From: Deltaproteobacteria bacterium | Lineage (GTDB): Bacteria; Desulfobacterota; GWC2-55-46; DRQE01 | Direction of reading: 5' to 3' | Length of the DNA: 46,014 nt | NCBI GenBank assembly: GCA_016219105.1 | Contig: JACRCI010000047.1 | Coordinates: 1 to 46,014, forward strand | In this document: one piece after another, positions 1-6,702 of the stretch | How positions within the stretch are numbered: the first letter of the stretch is position 1 | Layout: each line of letters begins with the position of its first letter | Made by a program: the position numbers and the translations under genes | Notes under the pieces: generated by a model | The model's input: only the letters and a program-made list of their open reading frames with translations | Database searches by the model: none | What the model was told of the DNA's origin: nothing

Positions 1-135
1 CCAAAGAAGGAGACCCCGGCCAAGAGATCAAGGCCGAGGAAGCCCTGTGTTCCTTCCAAGGACCACCCCTGGAGACGGTGGCAAAACAGACAGCCTCTCC
101 CGCCAAGGGAGGCATTACCTATACTAACCGAATAG
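1..135 (+). CDS. C-terminal tail of a probable DDE-type transposase (5' truncated by window edge)
   Basis: A reading frame is open from the first base to TAG at 133-135, giving 44 residues rich in K, R and P with a DHPWRRW motif. Basic, proline-rich tails with a HPWR-like motif are familiar from integrase-core transposases (IS481- or IS21-like). The stop lies inside the first of two direct repeats that look like transposase-binding sites at an insertion-sequence end. The catalytic domain lies outside the window, so the family is inference. It could be chance open frame, but the adjacent repeats support the call. Confidence 0.4.
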   Translation, partial: PKKETPAKRSRPRKPCVPSKDHPWRRWQNRQPLPPREALPILTE

Positions 136-167
136 GACATTAATACTTTGCCAAGAATAGGACATTA
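130..167 (+). repeat. Pair of 13-bp direct repeats, probable insertion-sequence terminus
   Basis: GAATAGGACATTA occurs at 130-142 and again at 155-167, a 25-bp period. Multiple direct repeats with ATAGGACAT-like cores are typical of transposase-binding ends. The left repeat overlaps the stop codon of the putative transposase, so the element edge probably lies a few tens of bases further right, before the MITE-like palindrome. Confidence 0.45.
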
Positions 168-200
168 CTAAATTGCCTTGACACATCCGGAAATGTCCCC

Positions 201-230
201 TTGACTTCGCATCGTCAAATAACCTAATAT
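201..230 (+). promoter_or_regulatory. Possible promoter at the IS/MITE junction
   Basis: TTGACT at 201-206 and TAATAT at 225-230 are separated by 18 nt. Transcription would run through the MITE-like palindrome and the two-hairpin repeat towards nhaD. The -10 box overlaps the left arm of the palindrome. Visual match only. Confidence 0.25.
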
Positions 231-373
231 TGAGACCTCTGAAAAAGTCTTTTTTTGATGTCATTGCGAGCGTAGGCGACGAAGCAATCTCATAACTCAT
301 TGATTTATCGAATAGACGAGATTGCTTCGCTCCGTAATGACGTCCCAAGGGGTTTTTCAGAGGTCTCAATATT
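226..373. mobile_element. MITE-like palindromic element, 148 bp
   Basis: Perfect 21-bp inverted repeats lie at 226-246 and 353-373 (outer sequence AATATTGAGACCTCTG). Inside them is a second inverted pair, GTCATTGCGAG (260-270) and GAAGCAATCTC (281-291), against GAGATTGCTTCGC (318-330) and GTAATGAC (334-341). The GTCATTGCGAG...GAAGCAATCTC core is a motif I know from dispersed repeats of many unrelated bacteria. The outermost AATATT equals its own reverse complement, so it may be a 6-bp target duplication and not part of the terminal repeat. No coding capacity. Confidence 0.7.
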
Positions 374-376
374 GTC

Positions 377-515
377 ATTGAAGAACTCCACCCCCGTATC
401 AAGTACGGGGCAGGCATAAATGGCGGAGTTCTTCGACGGTTAAGGAAATTGTCGTTTGTATAGCCCGCCTTGACCCTCCCCTTGGGGGGAGGGATTGCGG
501 CGGGCATTCCGTTCA
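377..515 (+). repeat. Two-hairpin dispersed repeat, copy A (139 bp), upstream of nhaD
   Basis: This copy matches the reverse complement of 23152-23291 with only about half a dozen differences. It folds as two hairpins. The first pairs GAAGAACTCC near 380 with GGCGGAGTTCTTC near 430 and encloses CCCGTATCAAGTACGGG. The second pairs GCCCGCC and CCCTCCCC with GGGGAGGG and GGCGGGC. It ends 20 bp before the nhaD start, in the gene's orientation. The antiporter frame is open back to 470 inside the repeat, and I treat that extension as non-coding. Confidence 0.8.
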
Positions 516-535
516 AAATAAGAAGAGGGGGCAAC

Positions 536-2359
536 GTGTCAACAGCCGCCGAACCGTCAAGCAATACCGTTGATATACCGGCAAAATCGTATTTCCTGGT
601 TTGTTTTGTTACTGCCGCCCTGATAGGGACAATCACATGGGCAATGCCCGTTGCACCGATTCTGCTGGGGATAGAGGTGTTCGCCACCATCCTGGCCCTC
701 TTTATCTTCGGCTCCATCAAGTACAGGATAGATAAGAACGCCGTCACATACGGCGCGTTACTTATCATACTGGCCACCTTCCTGCCCATGTGGTGGCCCG
801 GCTCCCAACTGCGCCAGGAGTTCATCCAGAACGGAGTGCCGGCCATATTGAATGCGGCGAAGGAAAACCTCCTCTCTTTGCACGGCCTTGAAAAACTCGC
901 CCATGCCGATACGATGCTCTTCATCCTCGGGCTGACCTTCTTTGTGGCCGTAATCTCGCAGACCCGCCTGCTCGAATCCATAAGCATGAACATCCTGAGG
1001 ATATTCGAGGGCCGCGTCTTCTTCACCGTCCTGGTTATCGGGGGGCTGGTCTCCTTTGCCTCCGGCATACTTGACGGGGTATCCATGATAGGCCTTACCA
1101 TCCGGGTGCTGGTCATCATCCTGGTCATGGCCAGGGTTGACTCCCACGGCATCAAATTCATCACCATGGTTTCGGTGATAATGACCACGGTCTGCGGGAT
1201 GTGGCTGGCCTATGGGGAGCCTCCCAACCTCATCATGAAGTCGAACCTGTCACTCCCTGATTCTTTTTTCCTCAAATACGCCATGCCGATGGCGGCGGCC
1301 ACTTTCGTCATCGTCGCATATTTCATATACGCGCGGCTGCGGGGCGTCGCCATACCGCTCGATGAGTTGGACGTCCTGGAGCAAAACATAGCGGACGTCC
1401 GGTTCATGCAGGCGGCGCATAAGGGAAAGACCAGGGAGATGGAGGAAATGCTGAAGGACTTTGCCGGCCGGCTCGGGGACAAGGCCGCGGCCGTGGACGC
1501 CTCCTACCATGAAGGGCACCATCCCATATCGGCCATGTGCCGGGCCGGGGTGGACAGGAAGATTACACACGAATTCATCGGGGAATATCTGGGAGAGGAA
1601 TTCAAGACGCCGGTCTTTTCCTACTACTGCCACAGGGTTAAACGGAAGCGGTCAAAGGAGGTGGAACATGAGATGGTGCATGCGGACGTCATCGAGCGTC
1701 TGATGGAGACGACCCGCCTGCAGAGACATGCCGCGCAGACGTGGGGGAAGATAGCCTTTGTCCCGTTCATCGCCCTTTTGTTCTGGCATGCGAAGAACCA
1801 TGAAGTCCCGCTCTTCGTGTCGTCGCTGGCCGGCTTCGGATTCGCCTTCATGGGGATACTGCCCCACCCGAAGATGCGCAGGCTCGCCCTGCTTGAGGCG
1901 GCCCATGAATACAGGGAATACCTCTTTCTCTTCCCCCTGTTCCTCTCCATCAGCCTGCTGACGGCGGTCGGGTTCTTCGACCAGGCCAAGGGCGTCATAG
2001 AATACGGTATCTCCACCATCGGAAACGCCAACGTGGCCGTTATACAGTTTATCGGCTCCGGCCTCCTCTCGGCGATACTCGACAACAACGTGGTGGCCGA
2101 CATCACGTCCAGGGCCATCCATGGAATGCCCAACATGTTCCTTTTTGCCGCCACCCAGATAGCGGGCTACGCAACCGGCGGGTCCTTGACCCACATAGGT
2201 TCCGCCCAATCGGTGGTCGCCTTTGCCTTCATCCTCAGATATCTTGACCCCAATTTTACGCCCCTGGACTGGATCCGGGCCATGTGGAAGCTGGTGCTGG
2301 CCATAACCATCGTCCTGACCGCGGTGATATACATAATGGCCTTTGTCGTGGCGGTCTGA
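536..2359 (+). CDS. NhaD/ArsB-type sodium:proton antiporter with a large hydrophilic insert
   Basis: This is a 607-residue polytopic inner-membrane protein of the ion transporter superfamily, probably exchanging Na+ for H+. Two family signatures are visible in helix-flanking positions: GEPPNL near residue 227 and LDNNVVAD near 515. Between the two membrane halves (about 280-403) lies a charged cytoplasmic segment of roughly 120 residues containing a His-rich stretch and KRKRSKE, longer than in the NhaD proteins I know. I chose GTG 536 because AGAAGAGGGGG sits just upstream and because the longer frame (from 470) would start inside a dispersed repeat. The substrate ion is inferred from the family. 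No operon partner is seen; hemW follows after 200 bp with its own promoter. Confidence 0.75.
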   Translation: MSTAAEPSSNTVDIPAKSYFLVCFVTAALIGTITWAMPVAPILLGIEVFATILALFIFGSIKYRIDKNAVTYGALLIILATFLPMWWPGSQLRQEFIQNGVPAILNAAKENLLSLHGLEKLAHADTMLFILGLTFFVAVISQTRLLESISMNILRIFEGRVFFTVLVIGGLVSFASGILDGVSMIGLTIRVLVIILVMARVDSHGIKFITMVSVIMTTVCGMWLAYGEPPNLIMKSNLSLPDSFFLKYAMPMAAATFVIVAYFIYARLRGVAIPLDELDVLEQNIADVRFMQAAHKGKTREMEEMLKDFAGRLGDKAAAVDASYHEGHHPISAMCRAGVDRKITHEFIGEYLGEEFKTPVFSYYCHRVKRKRSKEVEHEMVHADVIERLMETTRLQRHAAQTWGKIAFVPFIALLFWHAKNHEVPLFVSSLAGFGFAFMGILPHPKMRRLALLEAAHEYREYLFLFPLFLSISLLTAVGFFDQAKGVIEYGISTIGNANVAVIQFIGSGLLSAILDNNVVADITSRAIHGMPNMFLFAATQIAGYATGGSLTHIGSAQSVVAFAFILRYLDPNFTPLDWIRAMWKLVLAITIVLTAVIYIMAFVVAV

Positions 2360-2417
2360 CGCATCAGCCCTCGCCCCGACCCCCTTTCGCATCCCCGCAA
2401 AGCCGCGGATGTTTACG

Positions 2418-2438
2418 CCAACCAGCCGTCCTCGACGG
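2418..2438 (-). repeat. 21-nt hairpin repeat unit (intergenic)
   Basis: On the minus strand the unit reads arm CCGTC, loop GAG, arm GACGG, tail CTGGTTGG. It lies between nhaD and the hemW promoter. Confidence 0.75.
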
Positions 2439-2446
2439 CCCATCAT

Positions 2447-2475
2447 TTACAACCCGCCGGATTATTTGGTATAAT
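2447..2475 (+). promoter_or_regulatory. Promoter for hemW
   Basis: TTACAA at 2447-2452 and a perfect TATAAT at 2470-2475 are 17 nt apart. Transcription would begin near 2482, about 77 nt before the hemW start. Confidence 0.55.
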
Positions 2476-2558
2476 CTTTCAAAGACCGTAAATGGGCGCA
2501 GACCTCGTAAGGAGCGTAGCGCCGCGCAGGCAAAGAAAACGGAAGAACTGAAAAGGCC

Positions 2559-3749
2559 TTGCTGAAAACATCCGGAAGACAAAAAAAGGACACCCTCGGC
2601 ATCTACGTCCACATACCCTTCTGCAAAAGGAAGTGCCCGTACTGCGATTTCAACTCGGTCGCGGCCGTCGGGGACGGCTGGATAGCCGTCGGAACGCCTG
2701 AAAAAGAGTACGCGGAAAGCGTGCTCATGGAGTTTTCCTCCATCGCTGAAAGGGAGGGGCTCGGGGAGCGGATACGCGCGGTCGAAACCCTGTATTTCGG
2801 CGGCGGCACCCCCTCCATTTTTTCACCTGATACGATAGCCCGCATCATCGGCGGGATACGCCGCGTAATCCCTCTCTCGGACAACGCCGAGATTACCCTT
2901 GAGGTGAATCCGGAAACCGTTGATGGAAAAAAACTCCGCGGCTTCAGGGACGCCGGTATAAACCGCCTGAGCATAGGCATCCAGTCTTTAAACCCAACGG
3001 AACTCAAAACCCTCGGCAGGCTCCACTCGGCTGAAAAGGCCGTGGAGGCCGTCGCGCTTTCAAGGGACGCCGGGTTTAAGAACATCGGGGTGGACATCAT
3101 GTTCGCCGTGCCGGGCCAGACGTTTCGGGGATGGGAAAAGACGCTCATTGAAATAACGGGGCTCGCTCCCGAGCATGTGTCAATATACGGGCTTACCGTT
3201 GAGAAAGGCACCCCCTACCACGGGTTATTGAAAAAAGGAGAGCTCGTGCTGCCGTCCGAAGGTCTCTACGCCGACATGTACCGCTGCGGCGCCAGGGTCA
3301 TGAAGGAAAACGGCTACGCGCGCTACGAGATATCGAACTTCGCTCTCGACGGCTTTGAATGCAGGCACAACATGAGATACTGGCTGGGAAAAGACTATAT
3401 AGGGCTTGGGGCAGGCGCCCATTCCTATCTGGGCCTAAGCGGCCAGGGACTGAGGTGGTGGAACGAGCCCTCCCCGGGCCGTTATATGGAGATGGCCGGG
3501 AAAGGGTTAAGCCCTTCGGCCGGCTCGGAGACGCTTAAGGTCGAGGAGGAGGCGACGGAAAGGATTATGCTGGGCCTGAGGCTTAAAGAGGGCATAAGGG
3601 AAAACGAATTCATCGAACGCTTCGGCTCGCCTCCGGCGGAGTTCATCCTGCGCTGGAAAGAGCTGAACGAGCTCGGGCTCATACGCGCCGAGGACGGCTT
3701 TATCGCCCTGACCCAGAAGGGCATACTTTTTTCAAACGAGGTCTTTTAG
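2559..3749 (+). CDS. hemW: HemW-type radical SAM protein (heme chaperone family, formerly coproporphyrinogen III oxidase-like)
   Basis: The protein has 396 residues. The radical SAM cluster motif CKRKCPYCDF has cysteines at 22, 26 and 29, followed by YFGGGTPS and the HemW-like stretches VNPETV and GIQSL, with a C-terminal HemN-type domain. HemW proteins bind heme and are thought to deliver it to respiratory enzymes; authentic HemN oxidases carry an extra N-terminal region that is absent here. The start is TTG 2559, with AAGG four bases upstream and no in-frame ATG before residue 54. After the cluster motif there is a short extra segment (GDGWIAVG) that coincides with a degenerate copy of the 21-nt hairpin repeat. 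Confidence 0.88.
   Translation: MLKTSGRQKKDTLGIYVHIPFCKRKCPYCDFNSVAAVGDGWIAVGTPEKEYAESVLMEFSSIAEREGLGERIRAVETLYFGGGTPSIFSPDTIARIIGGIRRVIPLSDNAEITLEVNPETVDGKKLRGFRDAGINRLSIGIQSLNPTELKTLGRLHSAEKAVEAVALSRDAGFKNIGVDIMFAVPGQTFRGWEKTLIEITGLAPEHVSIYGLTVEKGTPYHGLLKKGELVLPSEGLYADMYRCGARVMKENGYARYEISNFALDGFECRHNMRYWLGKDYIGLGAGAHSYLGLSGQGLRWWNEPSPGRYMEMAGKGLSPSAGSETLKVEEEATERIMLGLRLKEGIRENEFIERFGSPPAEFILRWKELNELGLIRAEDGFIALTQKGILFSNEVF
2665..2685 (+). repeat. Degenerate 21-nt hairpin repeat inside hemW
   Basis: Arm CCGTC, loop GGG, arm GACGG, then CTGG and a diverged end. The stem is perfect. It reads in a different frame from the copies in rarA and bioH, giving VGDGW. The match may be partly chance. 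Confidence 0.4.
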
Positions 3750-3803
3750 CGGACGGAGAAGGCCTCCGGCCTGGCGCGGCAAAAGGACAAAAACCTGATT
3801 TCC

Positions 3804-3832
3804 TTGACAACGGTTTTTCACGCTGGTATCTT
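3804..3832 (+). promoter_or_regulatory. Promoter for the hrcA-grpE-dnaJ operon
   Basis: TTGACA (3804-3809), a 17-nt spacer and TATCTT (3827-3832) form a housekeeping-type promoter, about 32 nt before hrcA. No CIRCE inverted repeat (TTAGCACTC and its partner GAGTGCTAA) is visible around it. Confidence 0.65.
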
Positions 3833-3864
3833 TCTTTAAAGAGCCGCATAAACGAGGAGGCGAC

Positions 3865-4902
3865 GTGACGACCCTCACGGAACGCGCGGAAAAGATACTC
3901 ATAGAGATAGTCAAGGTGTATATCTCGACGGCCGGGGCGGTAAGCTCCGGGAGCATCGCGAAGACCCGCCGCGTGGGCCTCAGCCCCGCCTCCGTACGAA
4001 ACGTGATGGCCGAGCTTGAACGTCAGGGCTACATCACCCGGCCGCACGCCTCCTCCGGAAGGGTGCCGACGGACAAAGGCTTCCGCCTGTATGTGGACAG
4101 CCTGCTTGAGGTCGAAGAGCCGCGCGAAGACGACAAACACCGCATAAGGGCCTGCTGCGAAAACACCCTTGTCTGCGATGGAATGGTGCGCGGCGCCACA
4201 AGGATGCTCTCCAGCATCACAAGCTGCGCCGGGTTTGTCCTCGTGCCGCGCAGGGCCGGGTTTTTGATAAGGCACGTACGGTTCCTCCCGGTGGACGACT
4301 CCTTCATACTCGTCGTCATCGTCTCAACCAACGGGATCGTCAACACAAGGCCGGTAAGAAGGGAAAAAGGGTTCGCCGGTATAGACCTTGAAAAGGCATC
4401 GAACTACCTGAACTCCTTTTCCGCCGGCCTTACGATGGAGGAACTGAGGGACAGGGTCATGGAGGAGATGGGGAAGGAAAGGAACCTCTACGACGGGCTC
4501 TTCAAGGCGGCGCTCCGGCTCGGCCTGATGATAGGGGAGACGGCCGCGAGTAACGGCGACGCCGAGGGCGACATATACGTCGAAGGCAGGGCGAACATAT
4601 TCGACCAGCCCGAATTCGCAATTGACATCGAGCGGATGAAGCGCGTATTCGCCGCCTTCGAGGAAAAAAGCCTGCTCGTCAGGATACTCGACGAGAGCAT
4701 CAAGGAGAGGGGCGTGCGCATCTCCATCGGCTCGGAGTGCGACACGAAGGGGTTCGAGGGGCTCAGCCTTGTCGCCGCCTCTTACGGAAAGGACGAATCT
4801 GCGCTTGGCACCGTCGGGGTCATCGGGCCTGTCAGGATGAACTATCCAAGGATTATCCCGCTTGTAAACTACGCCGCAGGACTCCTCACCGAAGCCCTTT
4901 AG
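3865..4902 (+). CDS. hrcA: Heat-inducible transcription repressor HrcA
   Basis: This 345-residue protein represses chaperone genes by binding CIRCE operators. An N-terminal winged helix (about 1-75) contains the family sequence SPASVRNVMAELE followed by HASSGRVPTDKGFRLYVD. A GAF-like and inserted dimerisation region follows, ending in VGVIGPVRMNY near the C-terminus. Start GTG 3865 has GAGGAGG seven bases upstream. It heads the set hrcA-grpE-dnaJ and is read from the TTGACA/TATCTT promoter. No CIRCE is visible in front of it, so autoregulation by the classical operator is not supported by this window. Confidence 0.95.
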   Translation: MTTLTERAEKILIEIVKVYISTAGAVSSGSIAKTRRVGLSPASVRNVMAELERQGYITRPHASSGRVPTDKGFRLYVDSLLEVEEPREDDKHRIRACCENTLVCDGMVRGATRMLSSITSCAGFVLVPRRAGFLIRHVRFLPVDDSFILVVIVSTNGIVNTRPVRREKGFAGIDLEKASNYLNSFSAGLTMEELRDRVMEEMGKERNLYDGLFKAALRLGLMIGETAASNGDAEGDIYVEGRANIFDQPEFAIDIERMKRVFAAFEEKSLLVRILDESIKERGVRISIGSECDTKGFEGLSLVAASYGKDESALGTVGVIGPVRMNYPRIIPLVNYAAGLLTEAL

Positions 4903-4950
4903 AACGCCGTCTTCTTAAAATTCTGGAGGAAAAAAGTCCAATCTCAAGAC

Positions 4951-5520
4951 ATGACGGGGTGCACGGATATGGCCGACGAAAAAAAGACAGAGGGGACGGA
5001 GGAAGGGAAAGAATCTCCTGAACAGGGCGCCGGGGCCGGAGAATCGGCCGTGGCCCGGCTGACGGAAGAGCTTGAGGCCAGGGCGAAAGAGGCCGCGGGA
5101 AACCATGACAAGTTCCTCAGGAAATGCGCCGACCTCGAAAACTACAAAAGGCGGATGGAAAAGGAACTCTCCTCGGTTGTTCAGTTCGCTAACGAAGACC
5201 TGATAAAGGAGATACTCCCGATAGTGGACAGCCTCGAAAGGGCGCTTGAGCACCGCGGGGAGGAGCCGGGGGAGGCGGCGGCCTCGTCCCTTATCGGGGG
5301 GGTCGATCTGACCCTCAGGAAGATGTCGGATATCCTCAAAAAGTTCGGGGTGGAGGAGATACGGGCCGAGGGCGGAAGGTTCGACCCCGCAAGGCACGAG
5401 GCGCTCTCCCACGAGGAAAAGGAAGGGTTTGAGAGCGGGGCGGTCATAAAGGAACTGCAAAAGGGTTATATCCTCAGGGACAGGCTCCTCAGGCCCTCGC
5501 TCGTTATAGTCGCAAAATAA
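4951..5520 (+). CDS. grpE: Nucleotide exchange factor GrpE
   Basis: GrpE releases ADP from DnaK. The protein has 189 residues: an acidic, disordered N-terminus, a long coiled coil (about 35-90, with LENYKRR) and a C-terminal beta domain with the signature-like segment FDPARHEAL and a terminal GYILRDRLLRPSLVIVAK-type ending. Two starts are possible, ATG 4951 and ATG 4969 (MADEKK). Neither has a well-placed ribosome site; GGAGG at 4924-4928 is 22 nt from the first. It lies between hrcA and dnaJ. A dnaK gene is not present in the window. Confidence 0.93.
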   Translation: MTGCTDMADEKKTEGTEEGKESPEQGAGAGESAVARLTEELEARAKEAAGNHDKFLRKCADLENYKRRMEKELSSVVQFANEDLIKEILPIVDSLERALEHRGEEPGEAAASSLIGGVDLTLRKMSDILKKFGVEEIRAEGGRFDPARHEALSHEEKEGFESGAVIKELQKGYILRDRLLRPSLVIVAK

Positions 5521-5598
5521 AACCAGGGGGAGGCGCCGGCTGGCACGCCTCGCGGCGCCGGCGGGTTGGCCGGGGGAGACCGAAGGGCCCGTAACGTT

Positions 5599-6702
5599 AT
5601 GTCAAAGGACTACTACAGCATACTCGGCGTAAGCCGCAACTCGACCGATGACGAGATAAAGCGGGCTTACAGAAGGCTCGCCCACATGTACCACCCGGAC
5701 AAGCACGCATCCGAGGGCGACAAGGAAGAAGCCGGGGAGAAGTTCAAGGAGATAAACGCGGCCTACGAGGTGCTTAAAAACCCTTCGAGGAGGGCGCAGT
5801 ACGACCGGTTCGGACAGGCCGGCGCCGGAGCGGACTTCGGCGGCGCGGCTGATTTCGGAGGGGACTTCGGGGATTTCTTCGGAGACATGTTCTCGGAGTT
5901 TTTCGGGGGCCGCAGGCGCCCCGGGCCTGAGGCGGGCGCGGACTTAAGATACGACCTCACGGTATCCTTCACCGAGGCGGCGTTCGGGACCACGAAAAAG
6001 ATCATCATCCCCAAGGTCGCTCATTGCAAGACCTGCCAGGGCCTCGGCGCCAGGCCCGGCACATCCCCCAAACGCTGCGGCCGATGCGGCGGCTCAGGCC
6101 AGGAAAGGTTCCAGCAGGGGATATTCAGGATTGCAAAGACATGCCCGGAGTGCCGCGGCGCCGGCGCGGTCATCGAGAACCCCTGCGCGGAGTGCCGCGG
6201 CGCCGGCGCGGTAAAGATCGAACACTCGCTTACGCTCAATATACCCGGCGGGGTGGATACGGGCAGCAAGCTCAGGGTGGCCGGCGAAGGCGCCTCAGGG
6301 ACGCGCGGAGGCCCGGAGGGGGACCTCTACGTGTTCATAAGCGTCGAACCCCATCCCATATTCAGGAGGGAGGAAGACGACGTTATATGCGAGGTGCCGA
6401 TAAGCTTCCCGCAGGCGGCCCTCGGGACCGAGATAGAAGTCCCCACGCTCGAAGGGCCCGTGAAGCTGAAGATACCGCCCGGGACGCAGCCGGGAAAGAT
6501 TTTCAGGCTCAAGGCAAAGGGCGTTGCGTCCCCTGGCGCGCCGCGGCGCGGAGACCATCTCGTTTACATAAGGATAGAAACGCCGGCGAAACTCAACATG
6601 AGGCAGAAGGAACTGATCGAGGAGTTCGCGCGGATAAGCAACGACGACGTGTTCCCCCATAAAAAAAGCTTCCTCGACAAGGTGAAGGAGATGTTCGGAT
6701 GA
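5599..6702 (+). CDS. dnaJ: Chaperone protein DnaJ
   Basis: This 367-residue type I Hsp40 stimulates DnaK ATPase and binds unfolded substrates. In order it has a J domain with the HPD tripeptide (YHPDKH), a G/F-rich linker, four CxxCxGxG zinc motifs (CKTCQGLG, CGRCGGSG, CPECRGAG, CAECRGAG) and the C-terminal substrate-binding domains. I chose ATG 5599 (MSKDYY), the usual DnaJ beginning; an upstream TTG at 5566 would add 11 residues. The last codons overlap the next gene by ATGA. Zinc motifs 3 and 4 share an identical 24-bp DNA stretch. Confidence 0.95.
   Translation: MSKDYYSILGVSRNSTDDEIKRAYRRLAHMYHPDKHASEGDKEEAGEKFKEINAAYEVLKNPSRRAQYDRFGQAGAGADFGGAADFGGDFGDFFGDMFSEFFGGRRRPGPEAGADLRYDLTVSFTEAAFGTTKKIIIPKVAHCKTCQGLGARPGTSPKRCGRCGGSGQERFQQGIFRIAKTCPECRGAGAVIENPCAECRGAGAVKIEHSLTLNIPGGVDTGSKLRVAGEGASGTRGGPEGDLYVFISVEPHPIFRREEDDVICEVPISFPQAALGTEIEVPTLEGPVKLKIPPGTQPGKIFRLKAKGVASPGAPRRGDHLVYIRIETPAKLNMRQKELIEEFARISNDDVFPHKKSFLDKVKEMFG
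6147..6212 (+). repeat. 24-bp direct duplication within dnaJ zinc motifs 3 and 4
   Basis: Positions 6147-6170 and 6189-6212 are identical and encode ECRGAGAV twice. Protein-level repetition is expected here. Perfect DNA identity suggests recent gene-internal conversion. Confidence 0.7.

Noticed and set aside
470..535. N-terminal extension of the antiporter frame
   Set aside because: It lies inside the dispersed repeat and encodes the same peptide start (MTLPL) as the spurious tatB extension in copy B; GTG 536 has the ribosome site.
124..1188. Long minus-strand open frame opposite nhaD
   Set aside because: It runs across the IS end, the MITE and the antisense of a clear antiporter; its composition is that of an antisense shadow.
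2492..2551. Short open frame (19 residues, basic) in the hemW leader
   Set aside because: It starts about 10 nt after the expected transcript start but has no ribosome site and no recognisable leader-peptide pattern; length is within chance.
5521..5598. GC-rich GGCGCCGGCTGG stretch before dnaJ as another hairpin repeat copy
   Set aside because: It lacks the 5-3-5 stem and proper tail; likely chance in GC-rich DNA.
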